Notes: generated by a model from the sequence alone, not told the origin. A stretch of DNA of 64,000 bases from Leucobacter chromiisoli (GCF_016522505.1 NZ_JAEHOH010000001.1:372001-436000), one strand, 5' to 3'; shown: positions 8,633-17,486, counted from the stretch's first letter. Numbers and translations: made by a program.

Positions 8633-9688
8633 CTAGGCCGTCGCGGCCGGCCCGGTTCCCGCGGGCACTGCGTTCTGCTCCCCGGTCTTGTCGTGCTGAT
8701 CGCCCTTACCGCCGCCGATCGACACGCCGCCGATCTGCTTCCTGCGGCCGCCCGAGTTCTTCGACATCGCGTCGTAGATCACGGCGGTGAGCAGGATCAC
8801 GCCCTTGATGACGAGCTGCACGTACTCGCTGACGTTCAGCAGCACGAGCCCGTTGTCGAGCACGCCGACGATGAGCACGCCGATGAAGGCGCCGAACAGG
8901 CTTCCACGGCCGCCCATGACGCTGACGCCCCCGAGCACGCAGGCGGTGAGCACGCTGAATTCGAAGCCGGCGCCCGTCGCCGACTGCGCGGAGTTGAGGC
9001 GGGAGAGCAGCAGCACCGCGCCGATCGCCGTGAAGAGGCCGCAGACGGCGTACACGAACAGCAGGGTGCGACGCGTATTCACGCCCGACAGGCGGGCCGC
9101 CTCGACGTTGTTGCCGATCGCGTAGAAGTAGCGCCCCGTCGAGGTCTTGTTGGCGATGAAGTAGCCGATGCCCCAGACGAGCGCGAGCACGATGACCGAG
9201 ATCGGGATCACCCCGAGCGAGCCCTGGCCGAGCACCGAGAATTCGCGGGGGAAGCCCGAGATCGGCAGGCCCTTCGACAGCAGGTAGCTGACGCCGTTGA
9301 GGATCGTCATCATCGAGAGGGTGACGATGAGGGGTGCGACGCCCGTGAACGTGATGATGAGGCCGTTGATGAGTCCGATGCCCAGGCCGAGCACGAGCAC
9401 GAGCACGATCGCCAGCGGCCACGGGACGTCGAACTGGGACATGAGCATGCCGCAGACCACGACGTACAGCGAGACCTGGTAACCGACGGAGAGGTCGATG
9501 CCGCCCGTGAGCAGCACGAAGGCGAAGCCGACGGCGACGATGCCGAGCGTCGTGACCTGTCGCAGGATGTTGAAGAGGTTGTTCGCGTCGAGGAAGTTCG
9601 GGGACATGATGCTGAACGCGACGATCAGGAGCACCAGGACGAGTACGATCCCGAGCCCGTGAACCCGCGTCATGATGTTCGAGGTCAT
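8633..9688 (-). CDS. Ribose-type ABC transporter permease
   Basis: A 351-residue integral membrane protein of the RbsC/BPD_transp_2 family with about 8-10 hydrophobic helices. It has the family features FVLLTGGIDLSVG near the N-terminus and VLGGVSVMGGRGSLFGAFIG near the C-terminus. There is a Gly/Lys-rich hydrophilic tail. Its start overlaps the end of the ATPase gene by 4 nt (ATGA), so the two are translationally coupled. It is the only permease gene of the importer and presumably acts as a homodimer. Confidence 0.92.
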   Translation of the reverse strand: MTSNIMTRVHGLGIVLVLVLLIVAFSIMSPNFLDANNLFNILRQVTTLGIVAVGFAFVLLTGGIDLSVGYQVSLYVVVCGMLMSQFDVPWPLAIVLVLVLGLGIGLINGLIITFTGVAPLIVTLSMMTILNGVSYLLSKGLPISGFPREFSVLGQGSLGVIPISVIVLALVWGIGYFIANKTSTGRYFYAIGNNVEAARLSGVNTRRTLLFVYAVCGLFTAIGAVLLLSRLNSAQSATGAGFEFSVLTACVLGGVSVMGGRGSLFGAFIGVLIVGVLDNGLVLLNVSEYVQLVIKGVILLTAVIYDAMSKNSGGRRKQIGGVSIGGGKGDQHDKTGEQNAVPAGTGPAATA

Positions 9689-11211
9689 ACGAGTTCTCCT
9701 TCTGAAGCCAGGGTGAGGATGGCTTCCTGTGTGATGTCTTCCTTGTCGAGGGTTCCTCGCTGGATCCCTTCCTGCAGCACGACCACGCGGTCGGCCATGC
9801 CGATCAGCTCCTCCATGTCGGACGAGATCATGAGGATCGTCTTGCCCTCCTCCGCGAGGCGGTTCATGATCGCGTAGATCTCGTGGCGCGCCCCGATGTC
9901 GATTCCACGGGTGGGCTCATCGAAGATGAGTACCTCCGGGCTCGTCGCGAGCCACTTCGCGAGCACCACCTTCTGCTGGTTGCCGCCGCTGAGGTTGCCG
10001 ACGATCTCCTGGCTCGACGGCGCCTTGATCCGGAGCTCCTTCATGTAGCGGTCGGCGAGCTCGGCCTCGCGGGAGGGGGAGAGCACGGATCCTCGGGAGA
10101 GCCTTCTGAGCGAGGGGAGTGTGATGTTGCGGGCGATGGAGAACTCGAGCACGAGGCCGTGACGCTTGCGATCCTCCGGCACCAGGGCGATGCCGTTGCG
10201 GATCGCCTGGATGGGGTTCACCGAGAGCACCGAGTTGCCGTGCAGGTCGACGCTTCCCGAATCGGGCTTCTTCGCGCCGAAGACGAGTTCCATGAGCTCG
10301 GTCCTCCCCGCGCCGATGAGGCCCGCGAAGCCGAGGATCTCGCCGGCCCGCGCCTCGAAGGAGATGTTCTGCACGCCGTTACCGGTCAGCCCGCGCACCG
10401 AGAGGGACACCTCGCCCGTCTCGTGATCGCGCTGCGGGTATCCCTCGCTGAGTTCTCGGCCGACCATCAGCGAGATGAGCTCATTCTTCGTCGTCCCCGC
10501 GGTGTCCCGTGTGGCGACGTACGCGCCGTCGCGCAGCACCGAGACGCGGTCGGACAGTCGGAAGATCTCGTCCATGCGGTGCGAGATGTAGACGATCGTC
10601 ATGCCCTCCCGTTTGAGGGTGTCGACGATCGCGAACATCGCATCGACCTCGGAGGCGGTGAGCGGTGCCGAGGGCTCGTCCATGATGAGCAGTCGGGCGT
10701 CCTTGGACAGCGCCTTCGCGATCTCGACGATCTGCTGGTAGCCGGTGGTCAGCGTCTCGACCAGTGCGTTGGGCGGGATCCGGACGCCGAGCCGACGGAA
10801 CAGGGCTTCCGACTCCGCGGCCATGGTCTTGCGGTCGAGCACCGGGCCCTTGCGGATGAACTCGCCCAGGAAGACGTTCTCGGAGGCGCTGAGATTCGGG
10901 AAGAGCGTGAACTCCTGGTAGATGACGGCGATGCCGAGCTCGCGCGCGAGCTGCGGGGTGAGACGATCGAAGCTGCGGCCGTCGACGGTGATCGTTCCGC
11001 TCGTCGGCTGAATCGCGCCCGAGAGCGTCTTGATGAGGGTCGACTTCCCGGCGCCGTTCTCGCCGATGATGGCGTGGACCTCGCCGGGGCGCAGGTCGAG
11101 ACTGACGCCGTCGAGCGCGCGGACGCCCGGGTACTCCTTCACGAGCGTGTCGACTCGAAGAGACAGGCCGGCCTCCGTCGGTGCCGCCGCGGGCGTGTTC
11201 GAAGGGGTCAT
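9685..11211 (-). CDS. Sugar ABC transporter ATP-binding protein, two ABC domains
   Basis: A 508-residue RbsA/MglA-type ATPase with two fused nucleotide-binding domains. The N-terminal domain has Walker A GENGAGKST and LLIMDEPSAPLT. The C-terminal domain has the degenerate GLIGAGRTE typical of this family, signature LSGGNQQKVVLAKWL and LIFDEPTRGID. It energises the permease encoded downstream. The ATG at 11211 follows GAGGAG with 8-nt spacing. This is the first gene of the importer operon; its promoter carries four phased operator half-sites. Confidence 0.94.
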   Translation of the reverse strand: MTPSNTPAAAPTEAGLSLRVDTLVKEYPGVRALDGVSLDLRPGEVHAIIGENGAGKSTLIKTLSGAIQPTSGTITVDGRSFDRLTPQLARELGIAVIYQEFTLFPNLSASENVFLGEFIRKGPVLDRKTMAAESEALFRRLGVRIPPNALVETLTTGYQQIVEIAKALSKDARLLIMDEPSAPLTASEVDAMFAIVDTLKREGMTIVYISHRMDEIFRLSDRVSVLRDGAYVATRDTAGTTKNELISLMVGRELSEGYPQRDHETGEVSLSVRGLTGNGVQNISFEARAGEILGFAGLIGAGRTELMELVFGAKKPDSGSVDLHGNSVLSVNPIQAIRNGIALVPEDRKRHGLVLEFSIARNITLPSLRRLSRGSVLSPSREAELADRYMKELRIKAPSSQEIVGNLSGGNQQKVVLAKWLATSPEVLIFDEPTRGIDIGARHEIYAIMNRLAEEGKTILMISSDMEELIGMADRVVVLQEGIQRGTLDKEDITQEAILTLASEGELV

Positions 11212-11261
11212 CGCCGGAGCTCCTCACTGCGCTGTGATCGATGTGTCAATCGCCAGGAGAC

Positions 11262-11300
11262 ATCATGTTCTATTTTGTGAGCAAATGTCAAATGATGTGA
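11262..11300 (-). promoter_or_regulatory. Importer operon promoter with phased DeoR-type repeats
   Basis: On the minus strand, a -35 TTGACA (11291-11286) and a -10 CATGAT (11267-11262) are 18 nt apart. Overlapping them are four half-sites spaced exactly 10 bp: TCACAT (11300-11295), TGACAT (11290-11285), TCACAA (11280-11275) and GAACAT (11270-11265). The same half-sites with the same 10-bp spacing precede the adjacent DeoR gene, so this is the likely operator of that regulator. Confidence 0.7.
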
Positions 11301-11393
11301 ACTACTGGTCGTCGCATGCGCGGCGCAGAGCGCGGCGACACGGTGCGCAGTGGCGCGCCGGGCAGGCGAGGTCGCGTTCGAGAGGGGCGGCGA

Positions 11394-12146
11394 CTAGCGG
11401 ATCTCGGGGACGAGGGCGCGGTATGGCGCGAGCTCGCGGGCGTCGGGGTCGAGCTCCGACGCGAGCGTGTCGATCCGGTCGAAGGAGACCGCCGCGGCCG
11501 TCGCCGAATTGCCGAGCTTCTCGCTGTGCGCGCCGATCACGATCCGGGAGGAGGACCGGGCGAAGGCGCGCTTGATGTCCGCTTCCTCCAGCGTGTTCTC
11601 GTAGCAGCCGTGCTCGTCGATGGCGGCGGCCGATGCGAAGAACGTCGAGAACCGGATGTTCGAGAGGAAGGCGGTGGCGACCGGGCCGACGAGCGAGTCG
11701 CTGCGACGGTCCGCGGCGCCGCCGGTGAGGATCGCGGTGAGTCCGGGTCGCTCCTGTAGCGCCTGGAAGGCGAGCATCCCGTTGGTGACGACGACCAGTT
11801 CGCCGGAGCCCGAGATGCGCTGCGCGAGCTGGTGCATCGTCGTCGACGAGTCGAGCGCGATCACGCCGCTGTCCGGTACGAGCGGGAGGAGTTTCTCGGC
11901 GACGCGGGCCTTCTCCGCGGCGTAGGAGCGCTCGCGGCCTCGGAAGCTCACGGGACCGGTGTAGAGGGCCCCGCCACGCACCCGGCGGATGCCGCCCCCG
12001 GCGTGCTCGAGCGTGTCGAGGTCGCGCCGCACGGTCATCTCGCTGACGCCGAGCTCCTCCGCCGCCTCCGCGAGCGAGATGCGCTGGTCCGAGCGCAGGC
12101 GATCGATCAGCCAGGCCCGGCGCTGCTCAGCGGCAAGTGATGTCAT
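11394..12146 (-). CDS. DeoR-family transcriptional regulator
   Basis: About 250 residues. An N-terminal DeoR winged helix (QRRAWLIDRLRSDQRISLAEAAEELGVSEMTVRRDLDTLE) is followed by a sugar-phosphate-isomerase-like sensor domain (IALDSSTTMHQLA, VVTNGMLAFQAL, LTGG, FFASAAAIDE, IKRAFARSS). DeoR proteins usually bind a phosphorylated sugar, which fits the kinase in the neighbouring operon. A TAGAAT hexamer (12160-12155) is 8 nt upstream of this ATG, and an alternative ATG at 12152 is only 2 nt from it, so the shorter start is preferred. Two 10-bp-phased half-sites upstream suggest autoregulation. Confidence 0.88.
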   Translation of the reverse strand: MTSLAAEQRRAWLIDRLRSDQRISLAEAAEELGVSEMTVRRDLDTLEHAGGGIRRVRGGALYTGPVSFRGRERSYAAEKARVAEKLLPLVPDSGVIALDSSTTMHQLAQRISGSGELVVVTNGMLAFQALQERPGLTAILTGGAADRRSDSLVGPVATAFLSNIRFSTFFASAAAIDEHGCYENTLEEADIKRAFARSSSRIVIGAHSEKLGNSATAAAVSFDRIDTLASELDPDARELAPYRALVPEIR

Positions 12147-12154
12147 CGTCATCG

Positions 12155-12191
12155 ATTCTACAAAGCTCGGACACCATGTGAGATGTTGTGA
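12155..12191 (-). promoter_or_regulatory. DeoR gene promoter and putative autoregulatory operator
   Basis: On the minus strand, TCACAA (12191-12186) and TCACAT (12181-12176) are exactly 10 bp apart, matching the half-sites in front of the importer operon. They lie over the -35 region of a TAGAAT -10 hexamer (12160-12155). Confidence 0.6.
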
Positions 12192-12265
12192 GTTCGGCAG
12201 TCTCAGGCTTCGAGGGGTCGGTCTCCGACAGACGCGGCTTCGGTCGAGTCCGGCCGTCGGCGGAT

Positions 12266-13936
12266 TCAGGCGGCGGTGCGGGATCCCGGAGCGAACTCGT
12301 CCGCGTTCATGATCGTGTAGGCGTAGCCCTGCTCGGCGAGGAAGCGCTGGCGGTTCTGGGCGAAGTCCTGATCCACCGTGTCGCGCGTGACGAGGGTGTA
12401 GAACGACGCGGTGCGGCCCTTGGCCTTCGGCCGCAGCAGCCGGCCGAGGCGCTGGGCCTCCTCCTGCCGCGAGCCGAACGATCCCGAGATCTGGATCGCG
12501 ACGGAGGCGTCGGGCAGATCCACGGAGAAGTTCGCCACCTTCGACACGACGAGGATCCGCGACTCCCCGGAGCGGAACGACTGGAACAGCTCCTCGCGCT
12601 CGTTCACCGGCGTCTGGCCCGTGATGAGCGGCGCGTCGAGCGCCTCCGCCATGGCCTCGAGCTGATCGATGTACTGGCCGATCACGAGCACGCTCTCGCC
12701 CGGGTGCCGCTCGATGATCCGCTTCGCGAGGGTCTGCTTCACCGACGCGCTCGCCGCGATGCGGTACCGATCCTGATCCTCGGCGATCGCGTACTCGAGC
12801 CGCTCCGACTCGGGCAGCTCGACGCGGATCTCGAAGCACGCGGCCGGTGCGATGAAGCCCTGGGCCTCGATATCCTTCCAGGCCGCGTCGTAGCGCTTCG
12901 GCCCGATGAGGCTGAACACGTCGCCCTCGCGGCCGTCCTCGCGCACGAGGGTGGCGGTGAGGCCGATGCGACGGCGCGCCTGCAGGTCGGCGGTGAGCTT
13001 GAACACGGGCGCGGGCAGCAGGTGCACCTCGTCGTAGACGATCAGGCCCCAGTCCTGCACGTCGAGCAGCGAGAGGTGCGCGTACGCGCCCTTCCGCTTG
13101 CTCGTGAGGATCTGGTAGGTCGCGATGGTGACGGGCTTCACCTCCTTCACCTGGCCGGAGTACTCGCCGATCTCGTCCTCGGTGAGCGAGGTGCGGCGCA
13201 GCAGCTCGTCCCGCCACTGCCGCGCAGAGACCGCGTTGGTGACGAGGATCAGCGTCTTCGCGCCGACCGAGGCCATCGCGCCGGCGCCGACGATCGTCTT
13301 GCCCGCCCCGCAGGGCAGCACCACGACGCCGGAGCCGCCGCTCTGGAAGGCGTCGACGGCGCGGTGCTGGTAGTCGCGCATCTGCCAGCCGTCCTCGTCG
13401 AGCTCGATCTCGTAGGGCTCGCCGGGCGTGAACCCGGCCAGGTCCTCCGCCGGCCACCCGCGAGCCACGAGCTCCTGCTTGAGCTGCCCGCGGGCCCACG
13501 CCTCGACGGGGTAGGTGCGCTCGTCGAGGCGATTGCCGAGCAGCGGGGCGATCTTCTTCGCGCTGGTGACCTCCCTGAGCACCGCCGGCTCGTCGGAGCG
13601 CAGCACGAGCTCGCTCGTGCGGTCGTCGGGCACCAGGCGCTCGATCGTGAGCCGCCCGTAACGGCGCATCGTCTCCTCGATCTCGCTCGCGACGCCGCTC
13701 GGCACCGGGAACTTGGCGTAGCGGTTCAGCGTCTCGAGGATCTCCTCGGCGGTGTGGCCCGCGGCTCGCGCGTTCCAGAGGCCGAGGCGCGTCACCCGAT
13801 AGGTGTGGATGTGCTCGGGGGCGCGTTCGAGCTCGGCGAAGACGGCCAGGGCGTGGCGCGCCTCCTCCGCGTCGGGGTGCGCGACCTCCAGCAGTACGGT
13901 GTGGTCGCTCTGGACGATGAGGGGGCCGAGAGTCAT
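12266..13936 (-). CDS. XPB/Rad25-family DNA repair helicase
   Basis: A 556-residue superfamily 2 helicase of the bacterial XPB type. The N-terminal domain (about 1-170) is followed by a RecA-like core with Walker A VVLPCGAGKT, DEVH box (IVYDEVHLLP), GLTATLVREDGREGDVFSLIGPKR and motif VI QEEAQRLGRLLRPK. XPB unwinds DNA with 3'-5' polarity; the bacterial role is thought to be in repair or transcription-linked processes. An accessory helicase-associated protein is encoded nearby at 15183-17135, the common actinobacterial pairing, but here a DUF2510 gene sits between them. Confidence 0.93.
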   Translation of the reverse strand: MTLGPLIVQSDHTVLLEVAHPDAEEARHALAVFAELERAPEHIHTYRVTRLGLWNARAAGHTAEEILETLNRYAKFPVPSGVASEIEETMRRYGRLTIERLVPDDRTSELVLRSDEPAVLREVTSAKKIAPLLGNRLDERTYPVEAWARGQLKQELVARGWPAEDLAGFTPGEPYEIELDEDGWQMRDYQHRAVDAFQSGGSGVVVLPCGAGKTIVGAGAMASVGAKTLILVTNAVSARQWRDELLRRTSLTEDEIGEYSGQVKEVKPVTIATYQILTSKRKGAYAHLSLLDVQDWGLIVYDEVHLLPAPVFKLTADLQARRRIGLTATLVREDGREGDVFSLIGPKRYDAAWKDIEAQGFIAPAACFEIRVELPESERLEYAIAEDQDRYRIAASASVKQTLAKRIIERHPGESVLVIGQYIDQLEAMAEALDAPLITGQTPVNEREELFQSFRSGESRILVVSKVANFSVDLPDASVAIQISGSFGSRQEEAQRLGRLLRPKAKGRTASFYTLVTRDTVDQDFAQNRQRFLAEQGYAYTIMNADEFAPGSRTAA

Positions 13937-14000
13937 AGCGCACTATTTTACCCGCTGCGCCCGAGCGATCGCCCGGTGCGCGCTCGCTGCATACCGGTCA

Positions 14001-14079
14001 CGAGTGGATGCCCGATCCGCGAGCGGATGCCATCTCCGCCGCAAGACGGGCATCCACTCGCGGATCGGGCATCCATTCG
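14001..14079. repeat. Near-perfect 23-bp inverted repeat in a divergent intergenic region
   Basis: The left arm at 14001-14023 (starts CGAGTGGATGCCCGATCC) and the right arm at 14057-14079 (starts CTCGCGGATCGGGC) are reverse complements with one mismatch, around a 33-nt spacer. The spacer carries a further partial copy of the GGATGCC/GGGCATCC core. It lies between divergently transcribed genes, so it is not a terminator. It could be an operator or a copy of a dispersed intergenic palindrome. Confidence 0.75.
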
Positions 14080-14215
14080 CGAGGGGTAAGGGGCGAGGGT
14101 GAAGGGTGAGCCGGCGGATCGAGACCGGCGCGGGCGGGGCGAGCGACTCGGTTGCATCGCCGGTCCATAGACTGGCCTTCGATCGTCGGGTGTCGGTCGA
14201 GAACGGGGAGCGGAC

Positions 14216-15175
14216 ATGGAGATTCCGGCCGGATGGTACGACGCGGGCGTTGCCGGTCGCGAGCGCTGGTGGGACGGTACCCGGTGGACCGAGCACGAAC
14301 GGGAGATCCTCCAGCAGCACGCTCCGGCAGGCGCCGATCCGCGGGCCGCCGACGCCCACCCGAGCACCGGCGCTCCGCCCGGCACCGGCCCCCGGGCCGC
14401 CGACGCGCGGGCCGCGGGACCTGCGCCGGCCCCGGCGGCATCCGCGCAGACCGCGGCTGCGGCCGCGCAGGGGATCCCGATGGGGTGGTACGACGTGCCG
14501 GGCGGAGGCGGGATCCGCTGGCGGGACGATCGGCACTGGACTCCGTACCGCATCGTCGACGGCAAGCCGGGCGCGAACTGGTACGCGACGGAGCCGCCGC
14601 TCATTGGCTATGTCTTCGGCGGCTTCTTCCTCATGATCGCGCTCGCGCAGTTCGCCCTCGCAGGGCTGTCGCGGCAGTTCCCCGTAAACGGCATCCTGAT
14701 GCTGCTGCTCGCCGTGTTCTGGATGAGCGCCGGGATCGCGGGATCCGTCGTGCGGTCGAGGCCCGCACCCCTGACGACCGCGCTGGCGCCGGAGTGCGCG
14801 CTGCCGCTTCCGGGGCAGACGGAGGGGCCGGGAGCGGGCTGGTACGCGGTGTCGGGAAGCCTGAGCCGGTGGTGGTCGGGCACGAGATGGGCGCACTACG
14901 TCGCGCAGGCGGGGAGGGTGCGCCCCACCTTCAACGGCGAACGGACCTACCGCGTCATGCTGATCATGGCGGCGGCGATGACGGGGCTCGGCGTCGTCGC
15001 CCTCGTCGTCGGCGCGATCCTGCTCGCGGCGGTCGAGCCGCCACCGTGGCCCGGGGTCTTCCTGCTGATCGCGGGCATCGTGCTGGGCGTCGTGGGGGCG
15101 ATCCTCTTCCCGGTGATCCGCCTGCGCAGGCCCGCGTTCCTGCTCCCGGAGCATCCGCCGGTGCACGCCGCCTGA
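14216..15175 (+). CDS. DUF2510-repeat membrane protein
   Basis: A 319-residue protein with three DUF2510-like units (GWYDAGVAGRERWWDGTRWTEH near residue 6, GWYDVPGGGGIRWRDDRHWT near 89, GWYAVSGSLSRWWSGTRW near 209). DUF2510 is a short Trp-rich module usually found next to membrane segments in actinobacteria. An Ala/Pro-rich linker (about 40-80) separates units 1 and 2. Hydrophobic segments follow unit 2 (two) and unit 3 (two), giving about four helices. GGGGAG lies 6 nt before the ATG, and a TAGACT -10 hexamer is at 14168-14173. The function is unknown. Confidence 0.8.
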   Translation: MEIPAGWYDAGVAGRERWWDGTRWTEHEREILQQHAPAGADPRAADAHPSTGAPPGTGPRAADARAAGPAPAPAASAQTAAAAAQGIPMGWYDVPGGGGIRWRDDRHWTPYRIVDGKPGANWYATEPPLIGYVFGGFFLMIALAQFALAGLSRQFPVNGILMLLLAVFWMSAGIAGSVVRSRPAPLTTALAPECALPLPGQTEGPGAGWYAVSGSLSRWWSGTRWAHYVAQAGRVRPTFNGERTYRVMLIMAAAMTGLGVVALVVGAILLAAVEPPPWPGVFLLIAGIVLGVVGAILFPVIRLRRPAFLLPEHPPVHAA

Positions 15176-15182
15176 GCGCGGA

Positions 15183-17135
15183 CTACGCCGGGTCGACGGC
15201 GGTGATCGCCGCCACGGGGAGCGTGCGCTCGACCCCCGCCGACTGGTCGGTGGCGCGCAGGCGGCCCCCGCTCAGGGAGACCGGCAGCAGGGTGAAGGTG
15301 CGCTCCTGCCCCCGTGCGGCCGCCGTGACGAGCACGGGACTGCGATCCCGGATCGCGAGTTCGAGGCGGCGCGAGAACTCGCCCGCGCCAGGTTCGGTTC
15401 GGGCGGCGCGATGCACGCGTGCGACGAGGTCGGCGAGCGGGGGAGGCAGCGCGGGAGCGTCCGCCGAGCCCGGCGCCTCCGAGGCGTTCGCCCCGTCCAG
15501 TGCGTCGGTCGGCCTCATCGCGGCGGCCGGATCCCGAGGTCCTGCCGGGTCCCGAATGGCGGCCGGCTCCCGAGGTCCGGCCGGGTCCGGGGTGCCTGCG
15601 GGGTAGCGGGCGTCGGCGAGCGCGGTGAGCACGTGCTCGGGGCTCAGGCGGGAGTACGCGATCGGAGCGCTCCGGGCCGGATCCGGCACGAGCTGGAGGT
15701 GCTGCAGCGCGCGGTCGACGAGCAGGGCGTCGAGCAGTTCGCGCCGCGCGACGACGACGCGGGTGCGGCCCTCGTCGCCGTGGTGCTCGTGGACGACGAT
15801 GCTGCCGACGCGCTGGGACAGGTCGTCGAGGAGGTAGTCGAGGGGCTGCGGGATGCCCGTCAGCGACAGCCGCGTGAGCAGGGCGCGGATGCCGGCGACG
15901 GTGCCGCCCGCGTCGATCGCGCGGGAGAGTGCGGGCTCGGTGACGCGCAGCGTGGACGCGACGCCGAGCTGCTCGACCTCCGCGACGGCGAAGAGCTCCT
16001 GCTCGTCGGCCGGCGCGAGCGGGCCGGGGACGACGATGCTGAGATCGGGTTGCAGGTACACCCCGGGCACCGGCTGGGGGATGTCCCGTGCGGCGGCTCG
16101 CCGTGCGGCCTCGTCGTCTCCCGCGAGCAGGAGCTCGGTCGGAGGCGTGAAGCGGCCCTGCATCGCCATGCCGAGGTCCTCGGCGGCCCGGGCGAACTCC
16201 TCCGCGGCCCGGAGTGCGGCGGCGGGCATCAGCGGGAACTCGTGCGGCAGGATCTCGCCGACCGCGCGCCCGAGATCACCGTGCGACGCCGAGACCGCCA
16301 CGCGCAGGGGCTCTGAGAGGGAGCCCGCCCGCGCGCGGGCGAGCTCGCACCACCGCTCGTCGTGCGGAAGGCTCAGCCAGCGCGCCGCGTCCGCGGTGAC
16401 CACCAGCTGGTCACCGCCCGTCCGATCCACCGTGCCGGCGGGGGCCGTCAGCCCCGCCAGGGCGAGCGTGTCGAGCGTGCGCACCGCGGTCTCGGCGTCG
16501 ATGCGGGCCGCCTCGGCGAGGTGCCTGGCCGTGGCGACGGCGACGGTGCCGCGACGGTTGATCCTGCCGGGCTGCTGCGCGAGCGAGCGCAGGATCGCCG
16601 CAGCCCGCTGCGTGGCGGTCAGCGCCGGGCCGTACCAGTCGGCGCCGGCGGGCCGCTCGGAGCCCGCGTCGGCGTCCGCCGCCGGGGCCGCGCCGGGGTT
16701 CTCGCGGAGCGCGGAGCGGGGAACGCCCGCGGCGTCGAGCGCCGAGCGGACCGCGCTCGTCACCTCCGGGAGCGCTGCGGGGGAGCCGCCGTCGAGGCCG
16801 AGCAGCCCGAGCCTCAGCAGCTCGGCGGTCGCATCGGCGCCGGCATCGGCATCGGCATCGGCGCCCCAGGCCCCCCGGCTCGCCGTCGCCGGATCCGGCC
16901 CGTCGGCGGCTCCGAGGTCGGCCGGATCCGCCGCGAGCAGCAGCGCGACGATCGAGGAGCGGCTCAGCTGCTCGACCGCGGCTGCGATCGAGTCGGGGCG
17001 GAGCAGTTCGACCGCGAGGCCGATCGGATCCTGCACACCCGACACGGCCTGCGGCGGACGGAGCGCGACGAGCCTCTCGAGCTCCGCGCGATCCATCGCG
17101 GCGAGCGATGCCGCGAGTGCGAGTGTGCCGCTCAC
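15183..17135 (-). CDS. Helicase-associated domain protein (XPB partner)
   Basis: A 650-residue soluble protein. It lacks Walker motifs. The C-terminal third (PQPLDYLLDDLSQRVGSIVVHEHHGDEGRTRVVVARRELLDALL) matches the helicase C-terminal-like domain found in proteins encoded beside actinobacterial xpb genes. The N-terminus (ELERLVALRPPQAVSGVQDPIGLAVELL) is also typical. Low-complexity insertions are present: an Ala/Asp stretch encoded by GGCATC-type hexanucleotide repeats around 16831-16866, and a repeated Asp-Pro-Ala-Gly-Pro-Arg stretch around 15540-15600. It probably works with the XPB helicase encoded at 12266-13936; the mechanism is unknown. Confidence 0.8.
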   Translation of the reverse strand: MSGTLALAASLAAMDRAELERLVALRPPQAVSGVQDPIGLAVELLRPDSIAAAVEQLSRSSIVALLLAADPADLGAADGPDPATASRGAWGADADADAGADATAELLRLGLLGLDGGSPAALPEVTSAVRSALDAAGVPRSALRENPGAAPAADADAGSERPAGADWYGPALTATQRAAAILRSLAQQPGRINRRGTVAVATARHLAEAARIDAETAVRTLDTLALAGLTAPAGTVDRTGGDQLVVTADAARWLSLPHDERWCELARARAGSLSEPLRVAVSASHGDLGRAVGEILPHEFPLMPAAALRAAEEFARAAEDLGMAMQGRFTPPTELLLAGDDEAARRAAARDIPQPVPGVYLQPDLSIVVPGPLAPADEQELFAVAEVEQLGVASTLRVTEPALSRAIDAGGTVAGIRALLTRLSLTGIPQPLDYLLDDLSQRVGSIVVHEHHGDEGRTRVVVARRELLDALLVDRALQHLQLVPDPARSAPIAYSRLSPEHVLTALADARYPAGTPDPAGPREPAAIRDPAGPRDPAAAMRPTDALDGANASEAPGSADAPALPPPLADLVARVHRAARTEPGAGEFSRRLELAIRDRSPVLVTAAARGQERTFTLLPVSLSGGRLRATDQSAGVERTLPVAAITAVDPA

Positions 17136-17150
17136 TGCCAGCCCGGATCT

Positions 17151-17429
17151 CTACCGGCGCTTCTCGCGCGGCGTCGCGGCCGAAGCCTCCTTCTTGCGGC
17201 GACGCATGCTGATGGCGAGCAGCAGGATCAGCAGCACGAGGCCGATCGGGAGGCCGATGTAGGAGATGCCGAAGACGAACTGCCAGATGCCGCCCGCCAG
17301 TGCCTCGCGATCGTTCAGGCCGACGATGAGCGTCGTGAAGAAGGAGACGACGGCGGCTGCGATGATCGTCAGCGTGGCATAGGCGAGGATCCGCTCGAGG
17401 GCGGACGGGGTGCTGCTCGTGGAAGACAT
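17151..17429 (-). CDS. Small membrane protein, two helices
   Basis: A 92-residue protein with two hydrophobic segments (ILAYATLTIIAAAVVSFFTTLIVG and FGISYIGLPIGLVLLILLLAI), a short loop and a basic C-terminal tail. The family is not recognised with certainty; similar small proteins are common in Microbacteriaceae. The ATG at 17429 is chosen because upstream in-frame codons run into the promoter of the divergent cold-shock gene. It is 15 nt upstream of the helicase-associated gene and is probably co-transcribed with it. Confidence 0.65.
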   Translation of the reverse strand: MSSTSSTPSALERILAYATLTIIAAAVVSFFTTLIVGLNDREALAGGIWQFVFGISYIGLPIGLVLLILLLAISMRRRKKEASAATPREKRR

Positions 17430-17486
17430 CCTTTCAAGGATACCGCCTCGGGGCTCGGTGGAGCGGCCGGATTCGGGTGGGGCCGG

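Noticed and set aside
16831-16866. GGCATC-type hexanucleotide repeat as a possible variable-number element
   Set aside because: It is short, in frame and inside a coding region rich in Ala/Asp; it only encodes a low-complexity stretch.
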